A stretch of DNA of 64,000 bases from Gautieria morchelliformis (lineage: Eukaryota > Basidiomycota > Agaricomycetes > Gomphales > Gomphaceae). The translations under genes were made by a program, and so were the position numbers. A model generated the notes under the pieces. The model saw only the letters and a program-made list of their open reading frames with translations, made no database searches and had not been told where the DNA came from. Where the stretch lies: assembly GCA_015179125.1 (NCBI GenBank), contig WHVA01000196.1, positions 62,001 through 126,000 on the forward strand, read 5' to 3'. Of the stretch, positions 22,729 to 34,150 are shown piece by piece. Numbering within the stretch: position 1 is the stretch's first letter; each line of letters starts with the position of its first letter.

Positions 22729-24033
22729 TCCATGGACGTAGATCAGACGTACGTTCTGCCCGCTACCTTCAAGCCGGTGCTGATTATTCAGACAGTCGCT
22801 TGACCCTGAAGATAGATATGCAGGTGGTAATTTTGAAGCCCGAACAACCAGCTGACGCAGCAGCTGCCCAGGCCAGACCATCGGCTGCCCCAGTAAGATA
22901 AAGCCCAACCACCATCTCGTCCCACATTGGGACGCCGCTTGCATTGCACTGTCCCGTTTGTGTTAAGTATTTAGCAGACTCGACTCTATGGCCCATAGAG
23001 TCGAGCTCAATACTCTTATTCTCAATGTTGCTCACATAAGATAAATAGCGCGCACCTGGGATGAGTGGGTATAGCTAGGTCGTTGCCCATGTATCCTGGT
23101 ACACCCAAATATGCTACTGCTGCTGCTGCTGGTGCTCGTGCTTCCCTAAATGTATTGGACTCGTTGCCCGGTTCCACATTCTCCCCTCACTCGTCGCACT
23201 CCTCTACACCCTCTCTTCCTGACCTTGATGAGGTCAGCACCCTTCGGTTAGAGACTTTTGAACCTTATCGCGAACGTATACGCATGGCCAAGATGATGCT
23301 AACCTGGACGCGAAACAGCGAAGAGGTTTATAATTGGTACGTTGCCCACCAGGTTCAATTTTAACTATGATTAAGAAGGACATGGCTACAGGCCTTGCCA
23401 CGCTGATAATCACATATACACCCCTTACCAATTGCCACAGGCCTTTGAAACACTTTGTCTCAAACTGCCGGAGTGTTACGATACGATCCGTCGTAAGGTT
23501 GACCGAGGTCGGGGACGAAACCCGAGTCAAGGTCCGAGGTTACAGGGCGAGGTTTGGATGGGGAGGTCGGAGAGGGACTTGGCTTCAGCTTATGTGCTGC
23601 GCCGACCCTACGCACGAGTCCCAACTTCGGAGGTAAACGAATAAGAGGCGAGGTTCTAGCTTAAGAGGCGAGGCGTAGAAACTAGCTAGGGATCAAAGGG
23701 ACACGATAGTTGATTTTCAGACTAAGGAGTAGGAATGCATACAAGGGGGTTATATACGGACGAGGTGCAAGTCAGGGGCGAACAGATTAGTGGAGGTCAG
23801 GGCGGGGTCAGGAGACCGAGGTCAGGGCGAGGTAATATACGAATGATGCGTGATGGAGCGGAATCAGTAACTAAGGGGATACGGGCATGGGATCAAGGTC
23901 GGATATGAGTTCAAGCTCGGGATCGGGCTCGGGCACGGATAAGTATCATATGTACTCGGGCATGAATATCACAAGGCTCGGGCTCGGAAGAAGGTTCTAC
24001 CGGTAAGTAGCCGGCCAAAGGCCGGGTCCTTAC
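22729..24033. other. No recognisable gene; hairpin and GGTC-rich DNA
   Basis: A perfect 13-bp stem with a one-base centre lies at 22979-23005 (CTCGACTCTATGG / CCATAGAGTCGAG). A frame at 23065-23364 contains Ser/Pro-rich sequence and RLETFEPYRERIRMAKMM, which looks protein-like but is not recognised. 23500-24000 is rich in GAGGTC and GGCTCGGG motifs without coding signal. Confidence 0.4.
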
Positions 24034-26705
24034 ATGGAGTGCCCGTGCGCCACACAGGAGACAGACCCGGATACCCACCATTACTATCACATCTGGGTGG
24101 TCCAAACCAGCCGATATCATGGTAAGGTTGCTGCCGCCTGTGCACAGAAGTGGCAAGGCTGTGGTACATGGAGTGAGTCATTCAATCTATATCTCTTTGC
24201 TACACTAACTTTTGTCAGTCTGCCTGACAGACTTAATTAGTGATAGCCCTGGTTTACTAGGTCTCCTGGACTTCGATAGATATGGCCTCCTCCGTTCCTC
24301 CAAAATCTCAAGCAGTAAGCATTCTTCTAGTCTCCCTTTGTTGGTTCTCATGTCTCGTAGCATCTTGTACTAGCTCACCCTCGCTGATAAAACCACCACC
24401 ACCATATCATCAATATCACCAGCAAAGACGAGGAGGCTTCAGTGGGGGTAAGTAATTACATCGTTGTATCGTGTTTCTATGCTACTCAGTGTGGGGGTTT
24501 ATAGCCATCAAACAAAGCAAGAGGGACTTGGGGATAAAAATGAAGGCCCAAATTCCCACTGCGAGTGCTGATGACCCGTTTGTTGTCAGTCCACATTTGG
24601 GAACACCATCCACAGCTAGCTCGGCGCTCTCCATTCCAGACCTTCCCTTACCATCGCCCTCCACGACCCCTTCACCCTCAATGTTTACTATCCCAGATCT
24701 TCCACTCCCGTCACACTCCAGCCAATATCCAGCCTCAAAAGGACATACAGTTCCAGCATCGTTGTTGGATATGCTGCCGTCGAACCAGCTTGCAGCATTT
24801 CACACTACGACTAACTTGGATTCTGGCTACCAGTCACCACCCATGTACAACAATCATACAGGAGCTATAGAGACTACCCCATGTTCCAAAAGAAACCTAA
24901 GTTATCTAACTGACAGTGTGACTATAATGCCAGGTATGTATATTTTCAAATAAGCTTTCTTCGACTGACACTTATCTACATTTGTCCAAGGAGACTGAAT
25001 GCACGGTGACATAGTGTGCCTCTGGGAGCCACCTGATGCACATATGGCGCTCATGTACAATCGACATGTGTTGCCACTGCGGGGCTCTCAGTTGGAGGAG
25101 GCATGTCAAAACCTTCGCTCTAACAAAGGTATCTGTTCAGAAATGTTTTGGAGAGCGTTTGATATGTGCAACTGTTATCAATTCTTTACTAAGGAAGCCC
25201 TGCACTATGTACATGGGCTGAAATGCCCAATGTGGGCATATCCTGACATGCATTCGTGATTGTGTGCAATATACTCTCCCTGTAGCTATTTCTCAACTTT
25301 CTGATGTATATTGAGAGTAGCTACCAAATAACAGAACAGCTTTTCTTGGAATTATATGCCTAACTTTTTGTGGCAATACTACGTCAAAACAGACTGGTCC
25401 CTCCTGCTGCGAAGGTCCTTGCAGGGATCGTGGAGTCTACAGAGTCAGTCTCAAACACCTTCCTTGGTTTCAGCACTTCAGATTTAGGGCAGGTTCAACC
25501 TCTTGCTGGACAAGCACATTGAGTATCCCTTGCAGTGAACAATGCAAAATCTCACCCAAGTTCTGAATTTGAGCGGCAAGAAGCTGCAGTCGAATTCTTG
25601 ATGGATCTCGAAGAAAAACTCAAAATGGGACATACAAGTTCAATGCAAAGTCTATCATAATCTCACTACCAAGCTTGGAACTCCCAAAGGAGAAGATGCC
25701 TGGTTGTGACATCTCAAAAGCACACTGCTAAATATTATACAGGTATCGTCATTGTCATGCAGAACCTACCCTATTGACTTACACCTGACATGGCGACTCA
25801 TCTTCCTTTTCGTCATACTCAGATTGACCACCGCCCCCACAACCTACATTGCAGTATTCAACAACTCCTCACTCAAGTCAGCTACCCCTAATTGTTGGAA
25901 TTGTACAATTTTTCATCAGTGTCACTGCCATGGTCTTGTTCTCCATTATGCCCTCTGGTGGCATGTTTGGGGAGGACACATATATCAGCCAAGCTACTTG
26001 CACAGGATGTTCTGATGGTATATGGATCAACCCATCTCACTTCAGCAATGTGAGAATGACCAGCAATGTAAAGAGCTTCTGGAGTCAGTGTTTCTTGGCC
26101 TTCTAGGGACCACCATGCAACAGGAATGATGGATTGTGGTTCTTGAGGGAGTAGTCACCTGGCATGCAGCTACAAGGTCTATCTAGCTAAAAACTGAAGA
26201 ACGGGCTGCATTGAGTAACCTTGCACAGTTGCCTGAGATGGCTGCAGGTGCAATGGCTGGCCTTGCATACCTTGATTATATGACAAACACTTGGATGCCG
26301 TATTCCCTCTGGAATGGATGGTCACACAAAGGCCATCTGGAGGCTTCACATATCTTGAAGATCCCAATAGAGGGTGTTATACCAACAACTAATCATCTCG
26401 AAGCATTCAATGCTGTACTCAAATGCAAATACATACACCAATGGAAGCGAGCAGGCAAACGCCTGCGGTTTGATCTCTTTGTTTATCTTCTTATTACACA
26501 GATATTACCTGGAATTTTCACACACTGCTGCTTACCCTTGTCGCATCGTCAAGAAGTCACCACTGATTGGAAATCGATCAGGGACATAATCAGTGCATAT
26601 TACATGAACAGAGCATGGTTAGACAGACAGAAAGCAAGAGCTACTCGTGCTACCTTCCGAGAAGCTAGTCATTCTAATGAGACTCCTAGTGAGTATTATG
26701 TGTAG
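24034..26705 (+). pseudogene. Decayed multi-exon transposase gene with GRF-like finger
   Basis: The first exon encodes CPC and, about 30 residues later, CAQKWQGCGTW, fitting the C-x-C...C...C-x-x-W spacing of GRF zinc fingers. An intron follows at 24173-24218 (GTGAGT...TCAG). Later exons carry WGFIAIKQSKRDLGIKMKAQ and a Ser/Pro-rich segment with LPLPSPSTTPSPS. After 26211 comes a block with IPIEGVIPTTNHLEAFNAVL and KRLRFDLFVYLLITQILP, typical of fungal cut-and-paste transposases that may be Mutator-like. The middle (25260-26100) is broken in every frame. Exon joining and superfamily are inferences. Confidence 0.4.
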
Positions 26706-27240
26706 AGGACAGGAATTATAGGCAGTAGGACTGGACTTGGTACTCAAAAGGCGACTAGAAATTAATTCTCTCTCTCAGTGAATTTAGTTGTCACTATAAA
26801 TATATTATACACTACCTAGAAATCAATTCACTACAGCATTTCTAGGTCAACAAATCGAAAGGAAACAAGACTAATTTACTTGCCTCTCTCAGTGAATTTA
26901 GTTGTCACTGAGAGAGGAGGGAAATGTGTCTCATGCGCATGTACTACTAGCCGGCGCTTTAGCGCCCGTGGTGCCACGGTGTGCCATGATAAGCGCCCAT
27001 AGAACGTAGCACGGTAGTGAACAGCCGCAGCTCAAAAAGGAAATTTGTCTACAACCACCCACAAAGGGTCGGTTGGACAGAACATGAAAAGAAGTAGAAA
27101 TACAGCTTCGAAAAATCAAAGAAAAATTTGACAAATCATAGAATGAATGTCAGCATGGTTTCAAGTCAAACTCAAAAGAAATCCGAATGGTGGAATCTAT
27201 TTGGCTTGATTTTGGTGCTGGAGCATAAATGCACCCAACA
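26701..27240 (-). mobile_element. Copia LTR, gamma-related (Copia-3 type)
   Basis: Starts TGTAGAGGACAGG and ends GCACCCAACA on the plus strand, matching the Copia-3 5' LTR at 31269-31686 with an extra ~100 bp. It holds two copies of the CTCTCTCAGTGAATTTAG motif, one completed into the hairpin ending TCACTGAGAGAGG. Left neighbour is the transposase gene, right neighbour is Copia-2 integrase. ATTATG/ATTATC at the ends is only an imperfect duplication, so it may be the 3' LTR of Copia-3 joined by rearrangement rather than a clean insertion. Confidence 0.75.
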
Positions 27241-29450
27241 ATTATCTTGTGTGAGGACGGTTCCCATAGTTTATACCCCTTCGTTGACCCATCGTATCCA
27301 ATGAAGATGAACTTTTTCGATGTTGGATCGAATTTTGTTCTCTGGGTCATTGTGTGCACATAGGCTAAGCGTCTGAATGTCCTGAGGTAGCTCAGGTCGG
27401 GTGGGTGGCTGTGGAGGCGTTCGTGTGGGGAGACGTAGTCGGTTGGGCACGATGGAGTACAGTTTTGCATGTGTGTGGCTGTGGCTACAGTGCTTTCCCA
27501 GAAGCCATGAGACATTCCTGCACTCTGGAGCATGGCACATGCGGCTTCCACAATCGTGCGGTTTGCCCTTTCAGCAACCCCATTTTGTTGCAGTGTGTGT
27601 GGCGCGGTAAGCTCGTGTTTTATCCCCTTCTCCTGGATGTATTGGTTGAACTCTGTCGATAGGAATTCCCCCCCGCGATCCGAGTGTATCGCTCATAGGG
27701 TACCTTTGTAGTGTGTGGACACGAGTGCGTGGTATTTCTTGAAGCAATTGAAAGCATCGCTCTTTGCTTGCAGGCAGAAAACCCATTTGTATTGCGTGTA
27801 GTCGTCCACAAGTACATAGTGATAGCTGTGCCCTTGGATGGATCGCATGTGCATTGGGGCTGCAAGATCCATGTAAACGAGGTCGAAGGGTCGAGTGTGT
27901 CTATGGGTGGATGATTTGAACTTCCGTCTTGTGGATTTCCCTAGCAAACATCCTTTGCACGTTGATAGTGCGCGTCGCGACATCGGATTTATTTGGTCAT
28001 TTACCCGTTTGAGGGATGACCATGATAGATGACCGAGGTGAGCGTGAAGAGTGTCAATGGGATTCCAGTTTGTGCCGAATGGATGGAGGGTGACGCTGAG
28101 CTTAGTGAAAGCCAATAATGTTGTCCGTCGAGTTGTCCTACTGCATATTCCACTCTGTCTTTGCTGAATATCACTCTAGGGCCTTCAAAAGTGATGGAGA
28201 TGCCTTTCTCTCTGATTCTGAGTATCGAGATGAAGCGGCCTCCAATGTCCGGTCAGTGGAGCACGTTTTGGAGTTCTATTTTCTTCTCTCTTCCGTTTAC
28301 CCATGTTTTCATTGCGACTGTACCACTACCGATGTAAGACACTGCTTTCTTTTTGTTGGCTAGGAATATGGTGCGAGGGGTTTTGAGCAATTGATAAGTG
28401 GAGTAGTCAGCGATGTCATTCATTATGTGGTCGGTGCATCCTGAGTCGATCATCCACTTATTTGTTCTCACGATATAGAAGCAAATTGAGTCAATTGCGG
28501 TGCCGGATGTTACATCGTTAGTGCTATCAGGCATGTTTGTAGAGTCTCCCGTGATGGCGGCGCTCACGGTAGGTGTTGCTTCTTTCGCATCGCTCTTCTC
28601 TTTTCCCTTCACCTTTCCTTTCCTGTCACCTGTCCCCCTTTTTCTCTCTGACTGCGCCTCTTCTTGAGACAAGTCGCGCGTCTTGTGCCTGCAGTCCTTT
28701 TCCCAATGCCCGGTACCCCCACAGTAATTGCACTTGTCCTTGCTGGACTTCGACTTCGTACGGATCGCGTTTACCTTCGGTTGGGAGCCCTGTCACAGTT
28801 CTTCGGATAGAATGTGGCTTTGAGTGCTCACCCAATCGATCTTGGAGAAGTCAGTAATTGTAGCTAGGATCATCTGTTGGATAATCTCGTACAATGTGGG
28901 AGGGCTGGGAGAATATTGAGAGTGTGTAGGGGATCGCTGATTGCTAATCCAGCGGTGATGATGCGATTTTGTAGCTCAGACATCTCATTGATCTGCTGAG
29001 TAAGCTGGGTGTCATGTGAGAATGTCATGGTAGTGTACTTTTGGTAGTCGACCCATAAGTTTAGACCCGTCCTCATCCCGTAGGTCGTTTGGAGATTGCC
29101 CCAATTTTGCTATAGGGTTTTCACCATGTCGAGGGACTGGTGGACTGAGGGTTTGACCGAGATGAGTAGCAGCGAGAGACCTTGGCGAGAATGTTTCTCC
29201 CAGTCATCAAGTCGTCTGCATTCTTCGTCAGTGGGAATTATGCTCTGTGGAGGGGCTGTCTCAGCCCCTTCAGTGATACGCAATGCGTCGATGAACATCT
29301 GCGTGGCCTTCAGTGAGAAGGACCATATTTCCCAGTTCGTTCCATCGAACTTCTTGATAGTTGATAGGAATTTCGAGGTCGTTGTGTCGGGCATGGTATG
29401 GTGTAGGATAGTGGGACTCTCATGCATTTTGTGTCAAAGGTTAGGTTAAA
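27241..29450 (-). pseudogene. Copia-2 gag-protease-integrase remnant
   Basis: From 29427 downward: gag (KKFDGTNWEIWSFSLKATQ), zinc knuckle CNYCGGTGHWEKDC near 28730, protease WMIDSGCTDHIM, gag-pre-integrase LHAHLGHLSWSSLKRV with CKGCLLGK, and integrase DDE residues in VYMDLAAP, HSDRGGEF and NGVAERANR. The frame is lost near 29100 and 28800, and TGA replaces probable Arg before HSDRGGEF. The element stops abruptly at 27241, mid-integrase, against a Copia-3-type LTR. Reverse transcriptase and RNase H are absent. Confidence 0.85.
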
Positions 29451-29483
29451 TTAAGTTTTCAGGGAGCAGGGCCCATAACCTAT

Positions 29484-29620
29484 TGTGAAGGCAACTTCTA
29501 TTGGCAGTTCACAGACCTGTGCGGCGTCAGAGAATGTCTGTAGCGCTGCTGTACAGTAGTTATGTAATCTACCCTAGGTAATCAAGAAAGGAAGGATCGG
29601 TCGTAGTAAAAGAATGGGTG
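29484..29620 (-). repeat. Copia-2 5' LTR remnant
   Basis: On the minus strand this piece ends CCTTCACA, followed after a short spacer by GGTTATGGGCCC (29480-29469), the same primer-binding-like motif as in Copia-1 and Copia-3. Its far end is not recognisable and abuts Copia-3 pol. Confidence 0.5.
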
Positions 29621-31263
29621 TTAGCGAGGAGTCAATCGGTCCTTGGATTTCAACATGAGGTGCCTTGCAGGTCCCCAGACATCAGAATAAATTCTGTCAT
29701 CGAATTTTGATGTTCGGTCTCTGGGTTCTTGAGGAAGAGGTTTGCGTGCAATCTTGGCTTGAATGCATGCATCACAGACAATTCTATCGCCTGTGGAGCT
29801 CAGTTCAATGCCCAATATCATGCCACGATTGAGTAGATGTTGTAGGGACTTCTGTGATATGTGCCCCATTTTTTGATGAATTTCCATGGCAGACAAACAC
29901 ATATGGGCTTGAGCACTTGGTGACTGGAGGTTTCGTCGATATAAGCCATTGACCTTTGGTGCTTGCATCAATATCTTTCCAGCAGTGTTAGATATTGTGC
30001 ATTTCTGGCCACCGAGTCGAATATCGTAGCCAGCATCATCATACCGACCGATTGAGACGAGGGTAGCAGCAATTTTTGGTGCATAGTATGTATCTTGCAA
30101 TGTGACTTCTACTGTTTTATCTCCAACCTTATTGGATAATATGAGCAGCCCTGAACCGAAGGCATCAAAAGTGCCTTTGTTGGCTGCTCGGATAGTCCTC
30201 GGCTGTGAGAATTGACAGTAGTTCCTCAATAAAATTTTATGAGGAGTCATATGTGATGTCATTCCGGTGTCGAGTATCCCTACAACTCCTGAGGATGTTC
30301 TCGAATTAAAATTAGAGCACTTGTCGAAATTGGTGAATGCAAGATGCCCATCATCACTTTCCTCAGAAGAGGTCTCTTCTTCGGCAACATTCGCTTTTGC
30401 TTTACCCTTCTTCTTCTTTTTGCCTTTGGCCTTTTTCTTCTGACGTGGTCCTTGACCTTCTTTACCACCTCCTTTAGCCCAGCAATTTTCGATAGAATGT
30501 CCAGGCTTTTTGGAGTTACTGCATGTATGCATCTTCTGCCCCTTCTGCCCCTTCTGGTCCTTCTTTGTAGATGAACCAATGAACACTGCTCTTCTTGCGG
30601 GAGTGTTTTTTTCCTGTCATACTGAGCCTTTAGTACCCTAATAATGTCATCAGGGACTAAGGGCCTCCCGCATTCTTCAAGCGAAGTGGTGAGGGCATTC
30701 ATGACTGCCTCATAGGATGGTGGAAGTGACCCAAGGATGATGTCCATGAATTCTTCTTCAGAAACTCTGGCTCCCATCTCATTAAGACGAGCATATAGGT
30801 CTTGGGCCTTGTCCAAATGGTCTCTCAAGTCTCCATCCTCAGGACATCTCACACTGCGGAGTTGTCTCTGTAGGCTGGTGAGGACCATCTTGGGCTTTTT
30901 GGTCATTTCATTGACCAGTGCATCCCAAGTCTCTTTTGCTGTCTTTTGTTTCTGTAGCATCAGAGCTAGTGACTCTGACACTGAGATGATGATTTGGGTC
31001 TTGGCTTGTCCTTCTCTAGCAAGGTATCTCTCCAGCTTCTCCTCAGCCTTATCCATCTGAGTTTCCTCAGCTTCTGTAAGAATATGGCCTGGGGGCATGA
31101 CTGGAGGATCAGGAGGTCGAGTGACTCTCCCTTCTACATTCTTGAGTAGATTTTTGGACTCGAAATAGCTGATGAGAGAGGCTCGCCACAATGTCCAATT
31201 ACTCCCATCTGTAGCAAGCTTCTCAAGACCCAAAAGCTTCTGTGAAGTGTCTCCGGGGCCCAT
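29621..31263 (-). pseudogene. Copia-3 gag-protease remnant
   Basis: Gag (31263 downward; LEKLATDGSNWTLWRASL) runs in one frame to about 30280 and overlaps a second frame carrying zinc knuckle CSNSKKPGHSIENC, a Lys-rich stretch, protease ILDTGMTSHMTPH and gag-pre-integrase HQKMGHISQKSLQHLL with CDACIQAK. It ends at SDVWGPARHL, just inside integrase, where Copia-2 LTR sequence begins. The first ATG lies inside the primer-binding-like site. The gag/protease frameshift near 30600 may be a lesion or a programmed shift. Confidence 0.85.
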
Positions 31264-31268
31264 AACCC

Positions 31269-31686
31269 TGTAGAGGACAGGAATTATAAGCAGTAGGTTC
31301 GGACTTGATACTCAAAAGAATGGACTAGAAGTTAATTCACTCTCTCAGTGAATTTGGTTGTCACTGAATATATTATACACTACCTAGAAATTAATTCACT
31401 CTCTCAGTGAATTTAGTGGTCACTGAGAGAGGGGGGAAATGTGTCTGACTGTGCATATACTACCACCCGGCCCTTTAGCGCCCATGGCAGCGCGCGTCGA
31501 AATGATTACGTAAGGGTGCCGGTGGTGAAAAGAAGAAAAACAAATCAAAATAGAAGTACAAGTCTTTGGTAGAAAATTTTGGAAAAATTCTGAAAAATCA
31601 GGCGATCATAGTAGAACAATCTGACAAGAAATTGGAAGGAAATACGAATCATGGAATGTATTTGGCTTGATTTTGGTGCAGGAGCA
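31269..31686 (-). repeat. Copia-3 5' LTR, outer end truncated
   Basis: It begins TGTAGAGGACAGG right next to the motif CCCATAACCC (31259-31268) and matches 26701-27240. It lacks the last ~17 bp (AAATGCACCCAACA) and runs directly into Gypsy-1 gag at 31687. It carries the CTCTCTCAGTGAATTTAG repeats and the TCACTGAGAGAGG hairpin. Confidence 0.8.
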
Positions 31687-33083
31687 GCTAGGCCATGCAA
31701 GCACTTTGGTAGCAGCAAGCATTGGGATAATGAGGGCAAACACACAAGGGCTGCTGCTCGTACCCGTCTTTCTCACACCTCTATTGAGGATGATAATGCT
31801 TATGTGGCCTATGAAGATTTATACCTCGAAACTATTCATGAGTCGGAACATGAAACTGACACCGACCCTGCCCATGTAAACTCTATAAGCTCAGGAACTG
31901 AAGCAGAATCTGAAGAACCTTCATTGGATCTTCATGAAACCCTTCAGCGACCAGAGGCTCACTGTAAACTTGCTATGCAAGCAGAGAGCCCTGTAGAGAG
32001 TGCGTCCAAACTGGGGGGATCTACCAATTCAAGTAGCAACTCTTCACCTAATCCAAGGGAGTCTAATGCTATGACTCGCCATGAAAGCAGAAGATTGCAG
32101 AAGACACCAAACATGTGCTAGCTTATCTGAGGAATCTTAACCTTACAAGTTGGGCTCCAAACTCCTTGATTAAACTCAGGAGGTTTATGTCCAGACCTGT
32201 GGGTTGTGCATTTCTCGGTTCTTCATCTTCCATTACCAAGGTTTGGACCTTGGTTGGGTGAATATGGAAGGAATCAACAAGCTCTCGTGGCTGATTCTGG
32301 CTCAGATATCACCCTAATCTCTCATGCTGCTCTCAATTCAATGGAAAAACCTCCCAAGGTTAAGACAGGCCAGAAGGTCAACTTGATTCAAGTTACTGGC
32401 TCATCTAAAATTTCGGGATATGTCACTATTCCCATATTTTTTGACTCAGACTCTGGCCCTGTCCAACTTGAAGTTGAAGCCTATGTCGTTAAGGGCATGA
32501 CTGCTCCAATCATCCTCGGAAATGATTTTGCAGACCAATACTCAATTCCTCTAATCAGAGAAGGTTCTGACAGCTATCTCCTGTTTGGGAATACTGGTCG
32601 TAAAACCAAGATTGAGAATTCAGTCAGCACTCCTTTGCAGGATGAATCTGGTCATTCCTTTAAAGTTAGAACCCTTCCTAACTTGGCATCGCTTACAGCG
32701 AAGTTTAAGGCTCGCATACACCTTAAAAGGTCAAGGAAGAAACAAAGTGCTCACATAGCTAACTCAAACGTCAGGGCTCTTTATCCAGTCACGATTCCTC
32801 CTGAGTCAGCATCTCTTGTCCCAGTATCCATTTACTTCCCTGGTAACAGTCACGAAGTTTTTGTTGAGAAAGTTCTTCATTCCAACAGAGGCCCTGAAGA
32901 TTTCTATGGGATTACAGATGCAATCATATCTTGTAATAATCCCCCGTTGCATGTGTGCAACTTTTCTTCACAGCCTGGAACCATACATCAGGGAAATCTC
33001 TTAGGTCATGGTAGAAACTCTTCTAGTTGGCTTGATATGGCTGCAGGAATGGATCCAAAGCAGTTAGAGTTTTTGGATTAAGA
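31687..33083 (+). pseudogene. Gypsy-1 gag C-terminus and protease
   Basis: The first segment retains a zinc-knuckle relic, CKHFGSSKHWDNEGK, in which two of the expected Cys are Phe and Gly. An acidic Ser-rich stretch follows. After a frameshift near 32250 the protease reads LVADSGSDITLIS with IILGNDFADQY, the D-S-G and I-L-G-D features of retropepsins. A TAA stops the frame at 33079. The 5' end, including LTR and most of gag, is missing at the junction with Copia-3. Confidence 0.8.
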
Positions 33084-34150
33084 TGTTATTTGATGCCTTT
33101 AACAAACAATCTATATTGCTTAGCGGTTGGGACCGCTATGTCTGTTCCTCTCCTGTGTGCTGACTAAGCCTCTCGAGACGCGTCCAGCACTGATGGATGG
33201 AGGTCACGTGACCGTGTCGACAAGAGAATGATGTCGATATAAGGGATAGCTAAGTCAAAAGGGTTCGCTTTTGAGGTAGTCTAGAGTAAGCAGTAATAGT
33301 GAGCTCTCAACGAAGAATTGGAGCAAACTATCAAGATCTAAGTCCTGTAGCTATCAAACAAGACTACAGTGACTTCAAGGGGTGAAACAGTTGATTCTGG
33401 ATGATTTTGTTCATACATTTGTAGTAGCTATTTATACTATATTAGTGGTAACTACTGGTGTTCAAGATTGTGAGCAGATGGGTCGAAAAACTGCTTGTAA
33501 CTAAAGGGGTGACTAATTATAGTCATAAAATCATGGGGTGATGGAGATAGTATCAGGGTTATTTAAACTTGGGAATAGAGTCATGTACTTAGCATACAAA
33601 GCCCCTGTCCACATGGTGTCAAGATAATAATCAGCTGGTCGTGCCATGGAGTCCAATAGAGAATGGAAATCAAATCTGCCCTGCCTAGCATAAATGCTAG
33701 GCTTGGTGATGGGGCCGCTGTCTCTGTGCCTCTTCTGTGGGGCAGCTAATTGAGTACATGTATTGTGGATGACATTCTCAAGTTGCTCCACAATGTCTGG
33801 TGCTCCTGCGCAGTCTATATCTCTCTGCGGCGTTTTGGTGCCCACACCTCCTTGGTGCCTGTGGCCTGGCGCCTGTTGACGTCATGGCCGATGCCATCAG
33901 TCAATAGGCGCGCTGTCTCTGATCGCCCGCACGTGGTCGACGCCCATATCCCTGTATCTTATCTAATCTGTAGATAAGATAGCTATTCATGATGTCATGT
34001 GTATGTCGTCTGTGCCGATGTCCGTCATAAGTGTCATTCCTATTTCTTTGTTATTCTTCTTTTGTTTTTTTTGTTTTATTAGTTTCTTTTGTACATAGAT
34101 AACTTGAAATAAAATAGTTGCATCTATCATAACAAGAGTCTTGCATGTCA
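33084..34150 (+). mobile_element. LTR-like insert between Gypsy-1 protease and RT
   Basis: About 1.07 kb without coding similarity separates the two Gypsy-1 halves. It contains a GGTCACGTGACC palindrome near 33205, a TATA-like GATATAAGG near 33236 and an AATAAAAT-type signal near 34110, the order expected in an LTR. Clean TG/CA ends and a target duplication could not be fixed, so boundaries are approximate and the solo-LTR reading is tentative. Confidence 0.4.

Noticed and set aside
24471..24953. Stand-alone Ser/Pro-rich gene
   Set aside because: It begins right after an intron acceptor and ends at an intron donor, so it is better read as an internal exon of the decayed transposase gene.
33531..33845. 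Minus-strand frame in the Gypsy-1 insert
   Set aside because: It lies in DNA with LTR-like signals, has no recognisable domain, and no plausible promoter or splice sites support it.
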